From assembly GCA_050252075.1 (NCBI GenBank), contig JBFWLP010000089.1, positions 1-13,450 on the forward strand: DNA of 13,450 nucleotides, written 5' to 3'. A model generated the notes under the pieces. The model ran no database searches. It had not been told where the DNA came from and worked only from the letters and a program-made list of their open reading frames with translations. Position numbers and translations under genes: made by a program. This stretch comes from JAAYGT01 sp050252075. Its GTDB lineage: Bacteria; Pseudomonadota; Gammaproteobacteria; Burkholderiales; Burkholderiaceae_B. This document shows, in pieces, positions 5,521 through 12,444 of the stretch (position 1 is the stretch's first letter; the number at the start of each line of letters is the position of its first letter).

Positions 5521-6690
5521 TCAGCGGCCGTTCATGCGTTCTTCGATTTCTTCGCGGTGGACATCGTGGGTAATGAACCCTGACGGAAGGTCGGGCATGG
5601 CCAGGCGGTCGGGCCGGGCCAGCGTCTGGCGTATGTCATCCAGACCGCTTTGCCAGTGCTGGCGCATGGTGGCCAAGCCGAACTGAAAGTCTTTGTAGTG
5701 GCGCTCGTATCGTTTGTTGCGGTAGATCAGATGAATAACGTTGTAACGCTTGTTGTCGGCCAATTCCTGGGCCAACCGGCAATAGGCGCTGCGTTCACGG
5801 ACCTCGGCGGGAAGATCGTCAAGCAAGTGCTGAAGCATGTGCCGCAGGTAATGAATTTCCCGCATTTCTTCAGTCACCATACGGGTTCGGCTGGAATAGC
5901 GTATGTCTTTGATGCGGTCGTGCACTTCGCTCATGTTGGTGGGCAGGGCGCCGCGGGCGCTCCACAGGTCAACCTGAAAAACCAGTGTATCCAGTCGTGG
6001 ACGGGAGCTTAGCACTTGCGTGAGGGGCGTGTTCGACACCAGCCCGCCGTCCCAGTAGTGCTCGCCATCGATTTCCACCGCCGCGAAAGCGGGCGGCAGG
6101 GCGCCCGAGGCCAGAAAATGGCGGGCGGTCAGGCGCGTGGTGGCGTTGTCGAAATACACAAAATTACCGGTGCGTACGTTTACCGCGCCCACCGACACAC
6201 TGCGCTCGCGGGCGTTGATGCGATCGAAGTCGCAAAGGCGTTCCAGGGTGCTGATGAGTGCCGATGTGTCGTAATAGCTGGCGGTATCCGCCGATCCCGG
6301 CAGCACGGTGCTGGGCGGCGGGAAGCGGGGTTGGAAGAATCCGTTCTGGCCCACCATGAGGGCATTGGCGGCGTGCATGGCACTGAGGGTGCGCCGCGTG
6401 GCGTCGTTCACATTAAACAGCGTTTGTTCGGTGAAGGGGTCGATTCCCCAGCCGAAATTCGGCTGGCAGATGGTTTCCCAGAATTCGTTCAATCGCGCCA
6501 CCTGGGTTTCGGGCGGATTGCCGGCAATAATGGCGGTATTCAGTGCGCCAATGGAAATGCCCGACAGGCATGTGGGGCGAATGCCCGCTTCATGCAGGCC
6601 TTGAAACACGCCGGCCTGATACGACCCCAGCGCGCCTCCGCCTTGCAGTACCAGGGCGATTCGTTCGTAGGGGGGCAGAGCAAGTGTCAT
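5521..6690 (-). CDS. Patatin-like phospholipase with C-terminal DUF3734 domain
   Basis: The 389-residue protein opens with the oxyanion loop QGGGALGSYQAG (16-27), followed by the nucleophile elbow GISIG with Ser46, and carries the dyad aspartate in WDGG (Asp214), so the Ser-Asp catalytic pair is intact. The C-terminal third (from about residue 235, with the DIRYSSRTRM region) matches the DUF3734 extension found on many proteobacterial patatins. Such enzymes hydrolyse acyl esters of phospholipids or related lipids. No signal peptide is seen, so it is probably cytoplasmic or inner-membrane associated. The start has a good AAAGGA ribosome-binding site that overlaps the stop codon of the LysR gene ten bases upstream, so the two are very likely co-transcribed. 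Physiological substrate unknown. Confidence 0.92.
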   Translation of the reverse strand: MTLALPPYERIALVLQGGGALGSYQAGVFQGLHEAGIRPTCLSGISIGALNTAIIAGNPPETQVARLNEFWETICQPNFGWGIDPFTEQTLFNVNDATRRTLSAMHAANALMVGQNGFFQPRFPPPSTVLPGSADTASYYDTSALISTLERLCDFDRINARERSVSVGAVNVRTGNFVYFDNATTRLTARHFLASGALPPAFAAVEIDGEHYWDGGLVSNTPLTQVLSSRPRLDTLVFQVDLWSARGALPTNMSEVHDRIKDIRYSSRTRMVTEEMREIHYLRHMLQHLLDDLPAEVRERSAYCRLAQELADNKRYNVIHLIYRNKRYERHYKDFQFGLATMRQHWQSGLDDIRQTLARPDRLAMPDLPSGFITHDVHREEIEERMNGR

Positions 6691-6700
6691 AACGATCCTT

Positions 6701-7615
6701 TCAGGTCAGGGGCGGCGGGTTGTCAACATTCAGGGGAGTCTGCAGGCTGTCAATAAAGGCGTTGATCAAGGCACCCCGGTAGCGTGATTTATGCACCACC
6801 AGGGAAAGCCGTCGACGCAGATTAAGAAACGGCGTATCCAGGACAACCAACCGCCCGGTTTGTACCGCATCGGTAACCGCCGATTCCGGCAGGCAGGCGA
6901 TGCCCAGCCCGGCGATGACTGCTTGCTTGATGGCCTCGACCTGTCCCAGTTCAAGAACGATTCTGCCTGCCGGCAACGCCGCCAGGGCCTGCTCGGTTTG
7001 CGTGCGCATGGCCGACCCCGGTTCGCGCAGTATCCAGTGTGCGCCGGCAAAGTCGCCGGGTGTCAGCAACTGTCGGCGTGTAAGCGGGTGAGCGGTGCCG
7101 GCGCTCACCACCAGGGCGTCGTCCCGCCAGGGCATGACGTCCAGTTGGGGATGGTTGACCGGTCCTTCAATGGCACCCACATCGAGGCTGTGGTCGAGCA
7201 GGCCGGCGGCAATGGTGTGCGTGTTTTCTACGCCTACCTGCAGTGCCACGTTTGGGTGTGCGTGTACAAAAGCCTGCAACAGGTCGCCCACCAGGTAATT
7301 GCCCACGGTGTTGCTGGCGCCAATGCGCAGGGTGCCGGAAAGGGTCAGGGACGACTCCTTGCCCTGCCGGTTCAGTTCATTCAGGCGTTCCAGGATCTCC
7401 CGGGCCATGGGCAGAAGTTCTTTTCCGCGTGGGCTCAGGTAGAGCCGGCCGCGCTCGCGATCGAACAGGGGGGCTCCCAGGTGGCGTTCGAGCTCGGCCA
7501 GTGCCATGCTGACGGCCGGTTGCGTAACGTGCAGGCGGCCGGCAGCACTTCGGACGGTGCCGGTGGCCGCAATCGACACAAAAACCTCAAGTTGGCGTAC
7601 GCTGATTCCTAGCAT
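6701..7615 (-). CDS. LysR-family transcriptional regulator, YeiE/CysB-like
   Basis: The 304-residue protein has the LysR winged helix-turn-helix at residues 7-66 (RQLEVFVSIAATGTVRSAA then TQPAVSMALAELERHLGAPLF) and a periplasmic-binding-like effector domain from about residue 92 (LRIGASNTVGNYL). In enterobacteria the regulator YeiE lies divergent to yeiH and responds to sulfite. The same arrangement here, with a YeiH-family gene divergent across a 97-base gap, makes this the probable local orthologue; that is inference from context. A TATAAA box (minus strand, 7624-7629) sits close enough to the ATG that the transcript would be nearly leaderless if it is used. The gene runs directly into the patatin gene, an unusual partner. 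Confidence 0.9.
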   Translation of the reverse strand: MLGISVRQLEVFVSIAATGTVRSAAGRLHVTQPAVSMALAELERHLGAPLFDRERGRLYLSPRGKELLPMAREILERLNELNRQGKESSLTLSGTLRIGASNTVGNYLVGDLLQAFVHAHPNVALQVGVENTHTIAAGLLDHSLDVGAIEGPVNHPQLDVMPWRDDALVVSAGTAHPLTRRQLLTPGDFAGAHWILREPGSAMRTQTEQALAALPAGRIVLELGQVEAIKQAVIAGLGIACLPESAVTDAVQTGRLVVLDTPFLNLRRRLSLVVHKSRYRGALINAFIDSLQTPLNVDNPPPLT

Positions 7616-7640
7616 CAGTAAATTTTATACATTAATTAAG

Positions 7641-7660
7641 AATAAGTGAATTTTCTTATT
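7641..7660. promoter_or_regulatory. Palindrome in the LysR-yeiH gap, candidate LysR operator
   Basis: AATAAG (7641-7646) and CTTATT (7655-7660) form an inverted repeat with an eight-base spacer, in an AT-rich gap between divergent genes. A TAGAAT -10 candidate for the yeiH-like gene lies at 7674-7679, and its -35 position (7651-7656, TTTTCT) is poor and overlaps the palindrome, the layout expected for a promoter needing a LysR activator. Confidence 0.5.
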
Positions 7661-7712
7661 GGTTGGGTCTGCCTAGAATGGCAACCATTCCTGTTTTTGT
7701 CACTGGTATGTC

Positions 7713-8768
7713 ATGTCTTTGAATTCCTCGATGGCCGCCACGGCCAATGCTTCGTCGCTGGATCACAGTGCCGCCCCCAAAGAGCCCTCAAAATGGTTCG
7801 GATTCGGCCTGGCGGTGGCCGTTGCTTTGGTAGCCACATTGCTGGGGGGCTGGATGCCGGTGATCGGCGGGCCGGTTTTCGGTATTTTGATCGGCATTGC
7901 AATCCGCAACACGCTGGGTGTGGGCCCCATGTTCCGCCCTGGTCTGAAATTTTCCTCGAAGCAAATTCTGCAATGGTCGATCATTGGCCTGGGGTTCGGG
8001 CTGAGCATCCAGCAGGTCGCTACCATTGGCCTGGAGTCGCTGGGGGTTACGCTGGTGGTGTTTGTGGCCGCTTTCGTGTCGGCTTGTGTGCTGGGCAAGC
8101 TGCTGGGTATTCCCGCCAAACTGAAGACATTGATCGGCGTGGGCACGGCCATTTGCGGGGGCACGGCCATTGCGGCAACGGCACCTGTTCTTAAGCCTGA
8201 AGAACACGAAACGGCGTACGCCATATCCACCATTTTTCTGTTCAACGTCATCGGTGTGGTGGCTTTTCCGGTGCTGGGGCACTGGATGGGCATGTCCGAT
8301 GTGGGTTTCGGCTTGTGGTCGGGGACCGCCATAAATGACACGTCGTCGGTGGTGGCCGCAGCATACAGCTTCAGCCAGGAAGCCGGTGACTACGCCACGG
8401 TGGTGAAACTGACCCGGGCCACATTCATTATTCCATTGTGCCTGGTTCTGGCGTTTTACGTTGCCTGGCGCGAAAAGCGCGAAGGCACGGCAAATTTCAG
8501 TCTGGCCCGGATTTTTCCCTGGTTCATCCTGTGGTTTCTGGCAGCGTCGCTGGTGCGCTCAACCGGTATTCTGCCGCCTGACTTTCTGGTGGCTGTTGGC
8601 GTGTTTTCCAAGTTTCTGATTGTGGTTGCGTTAACTGCGATCGGTCTGTCGACCGATCTGCGCAGCATGGCCATTGCGGGCATGCGGCCCATTCTGATGG
8701 GCCTGGGGGTGTGGGTGGCCGTAGCCGGCAGCAGCCTGGCCATGATTCATTTACTGGGAGTTTGGTAA
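7713..8768 (+). CDS. YeiH-family putative sulfate/sulfite exporter (UPF0324)
   Basis: The 351-residue membrane protein, predicted to span the membrane about ten times, carries the family's most conserved blocks: GTAICGGTAIAATAPVL (144-160) and LWSGTAINDTSSVVAAAYSF (201-220). The family is annotated as putative sulfate exporters. Members sit beside LysR genes of the YeiE/CysB type and have been linked to handling of sulfite or sulfate released by sulfonate catabolism, though transport is rarely proven. A hydrophilic N-terminal tail of about 27 residues precedes the first helix. The ATG at 7713 has a weak ribosome-binding site, and an in-frame ATG at 7731 is possible. Its last 18 bases overlap the convergent MarR gene. 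Confidence 0.9.
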   Translation: MSLNSSMAATANASSLDHSAAPKEPSKWFGFGLAVAVALVATLLGGWMPVIGGPVFGILIGIAIRNTLGVGPMFRPGLKFSSKQILQWSIIGLGFGLSIQQVATIGLESLGVTLVVFVAAFVSACVLGKLLGIPAKLKTLIGVGTAICGGTAIAATAPVLKPEEHETAYAISTIFLFNVIGVVAFPVLGHWMGMSDVGFGLWSGTAINDTSSVVAAAYSFSQEAGDYATVVKLTRATFIIPLCLVLAFYVAWREKREGTANFSLARIFPWFILWFLAASLVRSTGILPPDFLVAVGVFSKFLIVVALTAIGLSTDLRSMAIAGMRPILMGLGVWVAVAGSSLAMIHLLGVW

Positions 8769-9308
8769 GCCATTCGATGGCCGCCGCGCCAGGCCGCGGT
8801 GGCTGCGCTCCTTCACAATATCGGCCTGCTGCAGCGCCTGCCCGCGTGCCGCGATTTTGCCCAGCATTGTCTGCAGGGTTTCCAGTTCCCCGGCGGTCAG
8901 GTCTTGCGTGATCAGTGCATTCAATTGTGTGACCTCGGGCAGTAGCCGGTGATACAAGGCTTTACCCTGATCGGTGGCCTGAACGATGACCGAGCGCGCG
9001 TTTTTGGCCGCACGCTCGCGCACCACCCAGCCTTTTTGCGTTAACGAGGTCAGCGCTCGCGATGTGCGCGCAGCGTCTAGAGAGGCCGCCCTGGCCAGCG
9101 CCGACGAACTGAGCGGCGGATGAGTGACCAGCGTTGCCAGGATCCGCCACTCCCGCCGCGTGATATTGAATTTTCCCTCGCAAAGCCGTGTGAACACGGG
9201 GTTGGCTTGCGACCAGGCGTGATAAATGTGGAATACCGTCATGGCGCGAATACCGGTTGAGACTGGGTGATCGCGGCCGGGTTCGGCGACAGGGGGCTGA
9301 TCGTTCAT
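8751..9308 (-). CDS. MarR-family transcriptional regulator
   Basis: The 185-residue protein has the MarR layout: N-terminal dimerisation helix, winged helix-turn-helix from about residue 50 (ITRREWRILATLVTHPPLSS, then ALARAASLDAARTSRALTSL), the wing with RERAAKNARS, and a C-terminal helix pair. The first 20 residues and the basic last 20 are extensions beyond the core; an in-frame ATG at residue 23 is an alternative start. MarR proteins usually repress a divergent gene until a small aromatic or similar ligand binds. Here the divergent unit is a Bug binding protein and a sulfatase, and TTGAT/ATCAA half-sites fill the gap, so it is the likely local repressor (inference). Its 3' end overlaps the exporter gene by 18 bases. 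Confidence 0.92.
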   Translation of the reverse strand: MNDQPPVAEPGRDHPVSTGIRAMTVFHIYHAWSQANPVFTRLCEGKFNITRREWRILATLVTHPPLSSSALARAASLDAARTSRALTSLTQKGWVVRERAAKNARSVIVQATDQGKALYHRLLPEVTQLNALITQDLTAGELETLQTMLGKIAARGQALQQADIVKERSHRGLARRPSNGLPNSQ

Positions 9309-9326
9309 GGATGGGTGTTTACCCTG

Positions 9327-9380
9327 AATTGATAATGATTGATTTAATCAATTATGGATCGTCTTGCTAAGCTTGATCAA
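9327..9380. promoter_or_regulatory. Cluster of TTGAT/ATCAA half-sites, candidate MarR operator
   Basis: ATTGAT-TTA-ATCAAT (9338-9352) is a perfect 15-base palindrome. A further TTGAT lies exactly ten bases upstream (9329-9333), also forming AATTGAT/ATCAATT arms (9327-9333 and 9347-9353), and a self-complementary TTGATCAA follows at 9373-9380. A TTGATA at 9329-9334 could also serve as -35 for the rightward promoter, although no convincing -10 follows. MarR proteins bind palindromes of this size. Confidence 0.55.
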
Positions 9381-9428
9381 CGTTATTGTCATAAGAAAGT
9401 CCATGATCTGGGTTAAGGAGGGATAAAA

Positions 9429-10403
9429 ATGATGAAATCGCTGGTAGCCGCGGCATTGTGCGGCGTGATGCTTGGGGTACCTGCGGCGCAGGCCCAAACG
9501 CCGGCCTCGTTCAACGAACCTGTCACTCTGGTGGTTCCGTATGCCCCCGGTGGCGCGTCCGACCGCGCGGCGCGTATTGTTTCCGACGGCTTGTCCAGCC
9601 AGTTCGGCGCGACCGTCATTGTCGAAAACCGTACCGGCGCGGGCGGGCGCATTGCGGCAAACTATGTCAAAACCACCGATCCCGACAAAAACGTATTGTT
9701 GCTGGGCAACCCGGCCATTATGGTGGTGGCCCCCCTGGTGTTCAAGGATCTGGCCTACGACCCCGCGAAAGATTACCAGCCGGTGGCCATGGCCACGCAG
9801 TATGGCTTTGGCATTGCGGTATCGGCCCAAAGCGACATCAAGTCGCTCGATGATCTGGTGGCGTGGGCCAAGGCGAATCCCGGAAAGTTCAACGTTGCCG
9901 TGCCGGCCACCGGCAGCCTGCCTCATTTTTTCGGGCTCATGCTGGCCGATAAAATCGGTGTCAAGGCTGAAATCGTAGGGTATCGGGGGTCGGCCCCCGC
10001 CATTACCGACCTGATCGGGGGCATGGTGCCTGTCGCCATCGACACGCTCGATGCACTCACCCAGCATCACGACGGCGGTCGCATCCGTGTTCTGGCCACA
10101 TCGGGCAAAGAGCGTGAACAGTCCTTGCCCAAGGTGCCAACGTTTTCGGAACAAGGCGTCGACCTCGTTTCTTCCGGCTGGAACACCTTCTTCGCATCGT
10201 CGGCCATGCCGGCCGCAAAAGTGAAGGTGCTGGGCGACATGATCAAGGCCGTCACGGGTAACTCCGACATTCAGAAAACGCTGCTTGCCGGGAATCTGGT
10301 GCCGGTTGTCGCCAATGCCGCCGAATCAGCGCAGCGGGTGGACCAATTCCGTGCGCAATGGGAACCGGTAGTCAAGGCCTCGAACTACGTTGTCTCGAAA
10401 TGA
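9429..10403 (+). CDS. Bug/TctC-family tripartite tricarboxylate transporter substrate-binding protein
   Basis: The 324-residue protein begins with a Sec signal peptide (Met-Lys, hydrophobic core, AQA cleavage site about residue 22), so it is periplasmic. The Bug family signatures follow: VVPYAPGGASD (about 35-45), VENRTGAGG and the two-lobed binding fold. Bug proteins capture carboxylates, aromatic acids or other small organic solutes. They are greatly expanded in Bordetella-like genomes and usually, as here, stand without their own TctA/TctB membrane partners. The start is well supported by AAGGAGGG (9415-9422) six bases before the ATG; a second ATG follows directly. The stop overlaps the sulfatase start as ATGA, so the two are translationally coupled and probably handle the same compound. 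Ligand unknown. Confidence 0.93.
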   Translation: MMKSLVAAALCGVMLGVPAAQAQTPASFNEPVTLVVPYAPGGASDRAARIVSDGLSSQFGATVIVENRTGAGGRIAANYVKTTDPDKNVLLLGNPAIMVVAPLVFKDLAYDPAKDYQPVAMATQYGFGIAVSAQSDIKSLDDLVAWAKANPGKFNVAVPATGSLPHFFGLMLADKIGVKAEIVGYRGSAPAITDLIGGMVPVAIDTLDALTQHHDGGRIRVLATSGKEREQSLPKVPTFSEQGVDLVSSGWNTFFASSAMPAAKVKVLGDMIKAVTGNSDIQKTLLAGNLVPVVANAAESAQRVDQFRAQWEPVVKASNYVVSK

Positions 10404-11962
10404 GCGAAATCCGTAATGTCCTGTTCATTATGGCGGATCAGCTGCGCGCTGATCACCTGGGCTGCTACGGACACCCCGCCATCAGAACGCCGATCATCGA
10501 CACGCTCGCGCGCAAGGGCGTGCGCTTTGACAACGCCTTTGTCAATTCGGGGGTGTGCGGCCCGTCACGCATGAGCTTTTACACCGGGCGGTATCCGTCT
10601 ACTCACGGTGCCACCTGGAACCGTGTTCCCCTGTCGGTGGGCGAAGTTACGCTGGGCGAATACCTGTTCAATCATCAGCGGCAACTGGTGCTCGCGGGTA
10701 AAACACATGTGCTGCCCGATACCGAAGGGCTGGCCCGTCTGCATATCGATGGCGGTTCGGAACTGGGGCATTTGCTGGCCTCGGGGTATTTCCGGGAACT
10801 CGACCGTTACGACGGTCATCATCCGCCCGGGCAGGAAAGCGGTTATGCGGCCTATCTGCGCGCGCAGGGCTATGTGTCCGACGATCCCTGGACCGATTTT
10901 GTCATTTCGGCCCGCGACGATACCGGGCGTACCGTCAGCGGCTGGCACATGCGTAATGCGCGGTATCCGTCGCTGGTGTCCGATGCGCATTCGGAAACTG
11001 CCTTCATGACCGATCAGGCCATGGGTTTCATGCGCGAACAGGGCGATACGCCCTGGGTCATGCATCTAAGTTACGTCAAGCCGCACTGGCCTTATATTGC
11101 GCCTGCACCCTACCACAACTTGTACACGGCCGACGATTGCCTGCCGGTGGTGCGCAGCCACGACGAAAAGCGCAATGCCCACCCGGTGGTTGCCGCCTAC
11201 CGTCAGCAGGAAGAAAGCGTCAGTTTTTCCAGCGACGACTGTATCCGTGTCGTGCGGCCGGCGTATCAGGGCCTGATCACCCAGCTCGATGACCACCTGG
11301 AGCGCCTGTTCAACTACATGGAACAGAGCGGGCTCATGGCCAACACCCTCATCGTCTTCACGGCCGATCACGGTGATTTCCTGGGCGATCACTGGCTGGG
11401 CGAAAAAGAGCTGTTTTACGACGCGGCGCAGCGCATTCCGCTCATTGTGGTGGATCCGCGACCCCAGGCCAATGCAACACGGGGGCAGGTGGTGGATCAA
11501 TTTGTCGAATCCATCGATATTCTGCCCACGATCCTTGACGCCCTTGGTATTGAAAAACCGATGCACCGTCTTGAGGGCCGCAGCCTTATGCCGCTGCTGC
11601 ATGGCACCGTTGCCGATTGGCGCGATTGTGTAGTTTCCGAACTTGACTACAGCTACCGGCTGGCGCGCCAACTGGTGGGAAAACGCCCGGACAATGCCCG
11701 CGCCTGGAGCCTTCGAACGACCGATTGGCTTTATGTGTACTGGCAAGACGAACCCGAGCAATTGTTCAATCTGGCGTCCGACCCCCAGCAATTTCATGAC
11801 CTGGGCCGCGACGCCGGCACGGAAACCGTGCGCCACGCGTTTCGCGAGCGGCTGCTGCACTGGTTTACCGGCCTGAAGCGGCGAACAACTGTCAGCGATG
11901 AGGCCGTGGAAAAGGGTACGAACGCCTACAAGCGGGCAGGCATATTCTATGGTCAGTGGTAG
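10400..11962 (+). CDS. Sulfatase-family hydrolase, phosphonate monoester hydrolase/arylsulfatase-like
   Basis: The 520-residue protein lacks a signal peptide, so it acts in the cytoplasm. It has the alkaline-phosphatase-superfamily sulfatase core: metal-ligand Asp13 in MADQLRADH, the formylglycine motif C53-G-P-S-R57, GKTH (100-103), KPHW with His229, TADHGD with Asp323/His324, and Lys336. The Asp-Gln pair, the CGP(S/A)R motif, the GLITQLDDHLERLF segment and overall length resemble the Rhizobium/Burkholderia phosphonate monoester hydrolases, which also cleave phosphate diesters and sulfate esters. The true substrate is therefore open. Cys53 must be oxidised to formylglycine by an enzyme not in the window. 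The ATG at 10400 overlaps the Bug stop (ATGA); the frame is open 14 codons further into the Bug gene, which is not a plausible start. Confidence 0.9.
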   Translation: MSEIRNVLFIMADQLRADHLGCYGHPAIRTPIIDTLARKGVRFDNAFVNSGVCGPSRMSFYTGRYPSTHGATWNRVPLSVGEVTLGEYLFNHQRQLVLAGKTHVLPDTEGLARLHIDGGSELGHLLASGYFRELDRYDGHHPPGQESGYAAYLRAQGYVSDDPWTDFVISARDDTGRTVSGWHMRNARYPSLVSDAHSETAFMTDQAMGFMREQGDTPWVMHLSYVKPHWPYIAPAPYHNLYTADDCLPVVRSHDEKRNAHPVVAAYRQQEESVSFSSDDCIRVVRPAYQGLITQLDDHLERLFNYMEQSGLMANTLIVFTADHGDFLGDHWLGEKELFYDAAQRIPLIVVDPRPQANATRGQVVDQFVESIDILPTILDALGIEKPMHRLEGRSLMPLLHGTVADWRDCVVSELDYSYRLARQLVGKRPDNARAWSLRTTDWLYVYWQDEPEQLFNLASDPQQFHDLGRDAGTETVRHAFRERLLHWFTGLKRRTTVSDEAVEKGTNAYKRAGIFYGQW

Positions 11963-12025
11963 GCGGCAAGGGGCCGGCGGCTCAATCGCAAGCGTCGATA
12001 GCCCGGGCGCCGGCGGCCGCCAACC

Positions 12026-12400
12026 TTAGGCAAACCACGACAGCGGGTTGTGCCGGATCGCAATGCCCACAATATAGGCAAAGATGGCAATGGCCACAAG
12101 GGCGGCAATGGCCCGCCGGCGTGGTGTTTTTCCGCGTTTGATCGCCACGGTCCCTACCCCGATATACACCAGAAGCAGCACAATTTTTGCCAGTATCCAG
12201 GGCTGCTCGGGCCCGATCATTGCGGCCAGGATAATGCCGGCGGTCAGCAGCACGGTATCGATAACGTGGGGCAAAGTTTTCACCCAGCGTTTTTGCAGGG
12301 CACCCGATTCCGTAACTGACCAGTACGCACGAATGATAAACAAAAGTATGCTCAGACCGGCCGCGGTCATGTGAATGTGCTTGATAAGAAAGTAGTTCAT
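12026..12400 (-). CDS. SirB2-family inner membrane protein
   Basis: The 124-residue protein has four predicted membrane helices (about residues 3-27, 43-62, 68-88 and 96-115) and the family's N-terminal KHIHMTAAGLSILLF pattern with paired histidines, followed by an arginine-containing helix end. SirB2 (YchQ in Escherichia coli) is named for a Salmonella invasion-regulator locus, but its molecular function is unclear. Length and topology fit the family. It lies 44 bases downstream of the ABC transporter gene on the same strand and may be co-transcribed. It converges on the sulfatase gene; the 63 bases between their stops are very GC-rich with no T-tract terminator. No strong ribosome-binding site is visible. 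Confidence 0.82.
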   Translation of the reverse strand: MNYFLIKHIHMTAAGLSILLFIIRAYWSVTESGALQKRWVKTLPHVIDTVLLTAGIILAAMIGPEQPWILAKIVLLLVYIGVGTVAIKRGKTPRRRAIAALVAIAIFAYIVGIAIRHNPLSWFA

Positions 12401-12444
12401 GAAGCAGTTACCCGTAATGAATGCCGTGGGCCGTATGGTACCAG

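Noticed and set aside
6016..7612. Two long plus-strand frames (246 and 273 codons) opposite the patatin and LysR genes
   Set aside because: Antisense shadows with unbalanced composition; the minus-strand proteins have complete domain motifs.
11066..11860. Minus-strand open frame of 264 codons opposite the sulfatase gene
   Set aside because: The plus strand carries intact sulfatase motifs throughout, and the antisense product resembles no family.
11963..12025. GC-rich inverted repeats between sulfatase and SirB2 genes as a terminator
   Set aside because: GCCGGCG/CGCCGGC arms exist but with a long loop and no T-run on either strand.
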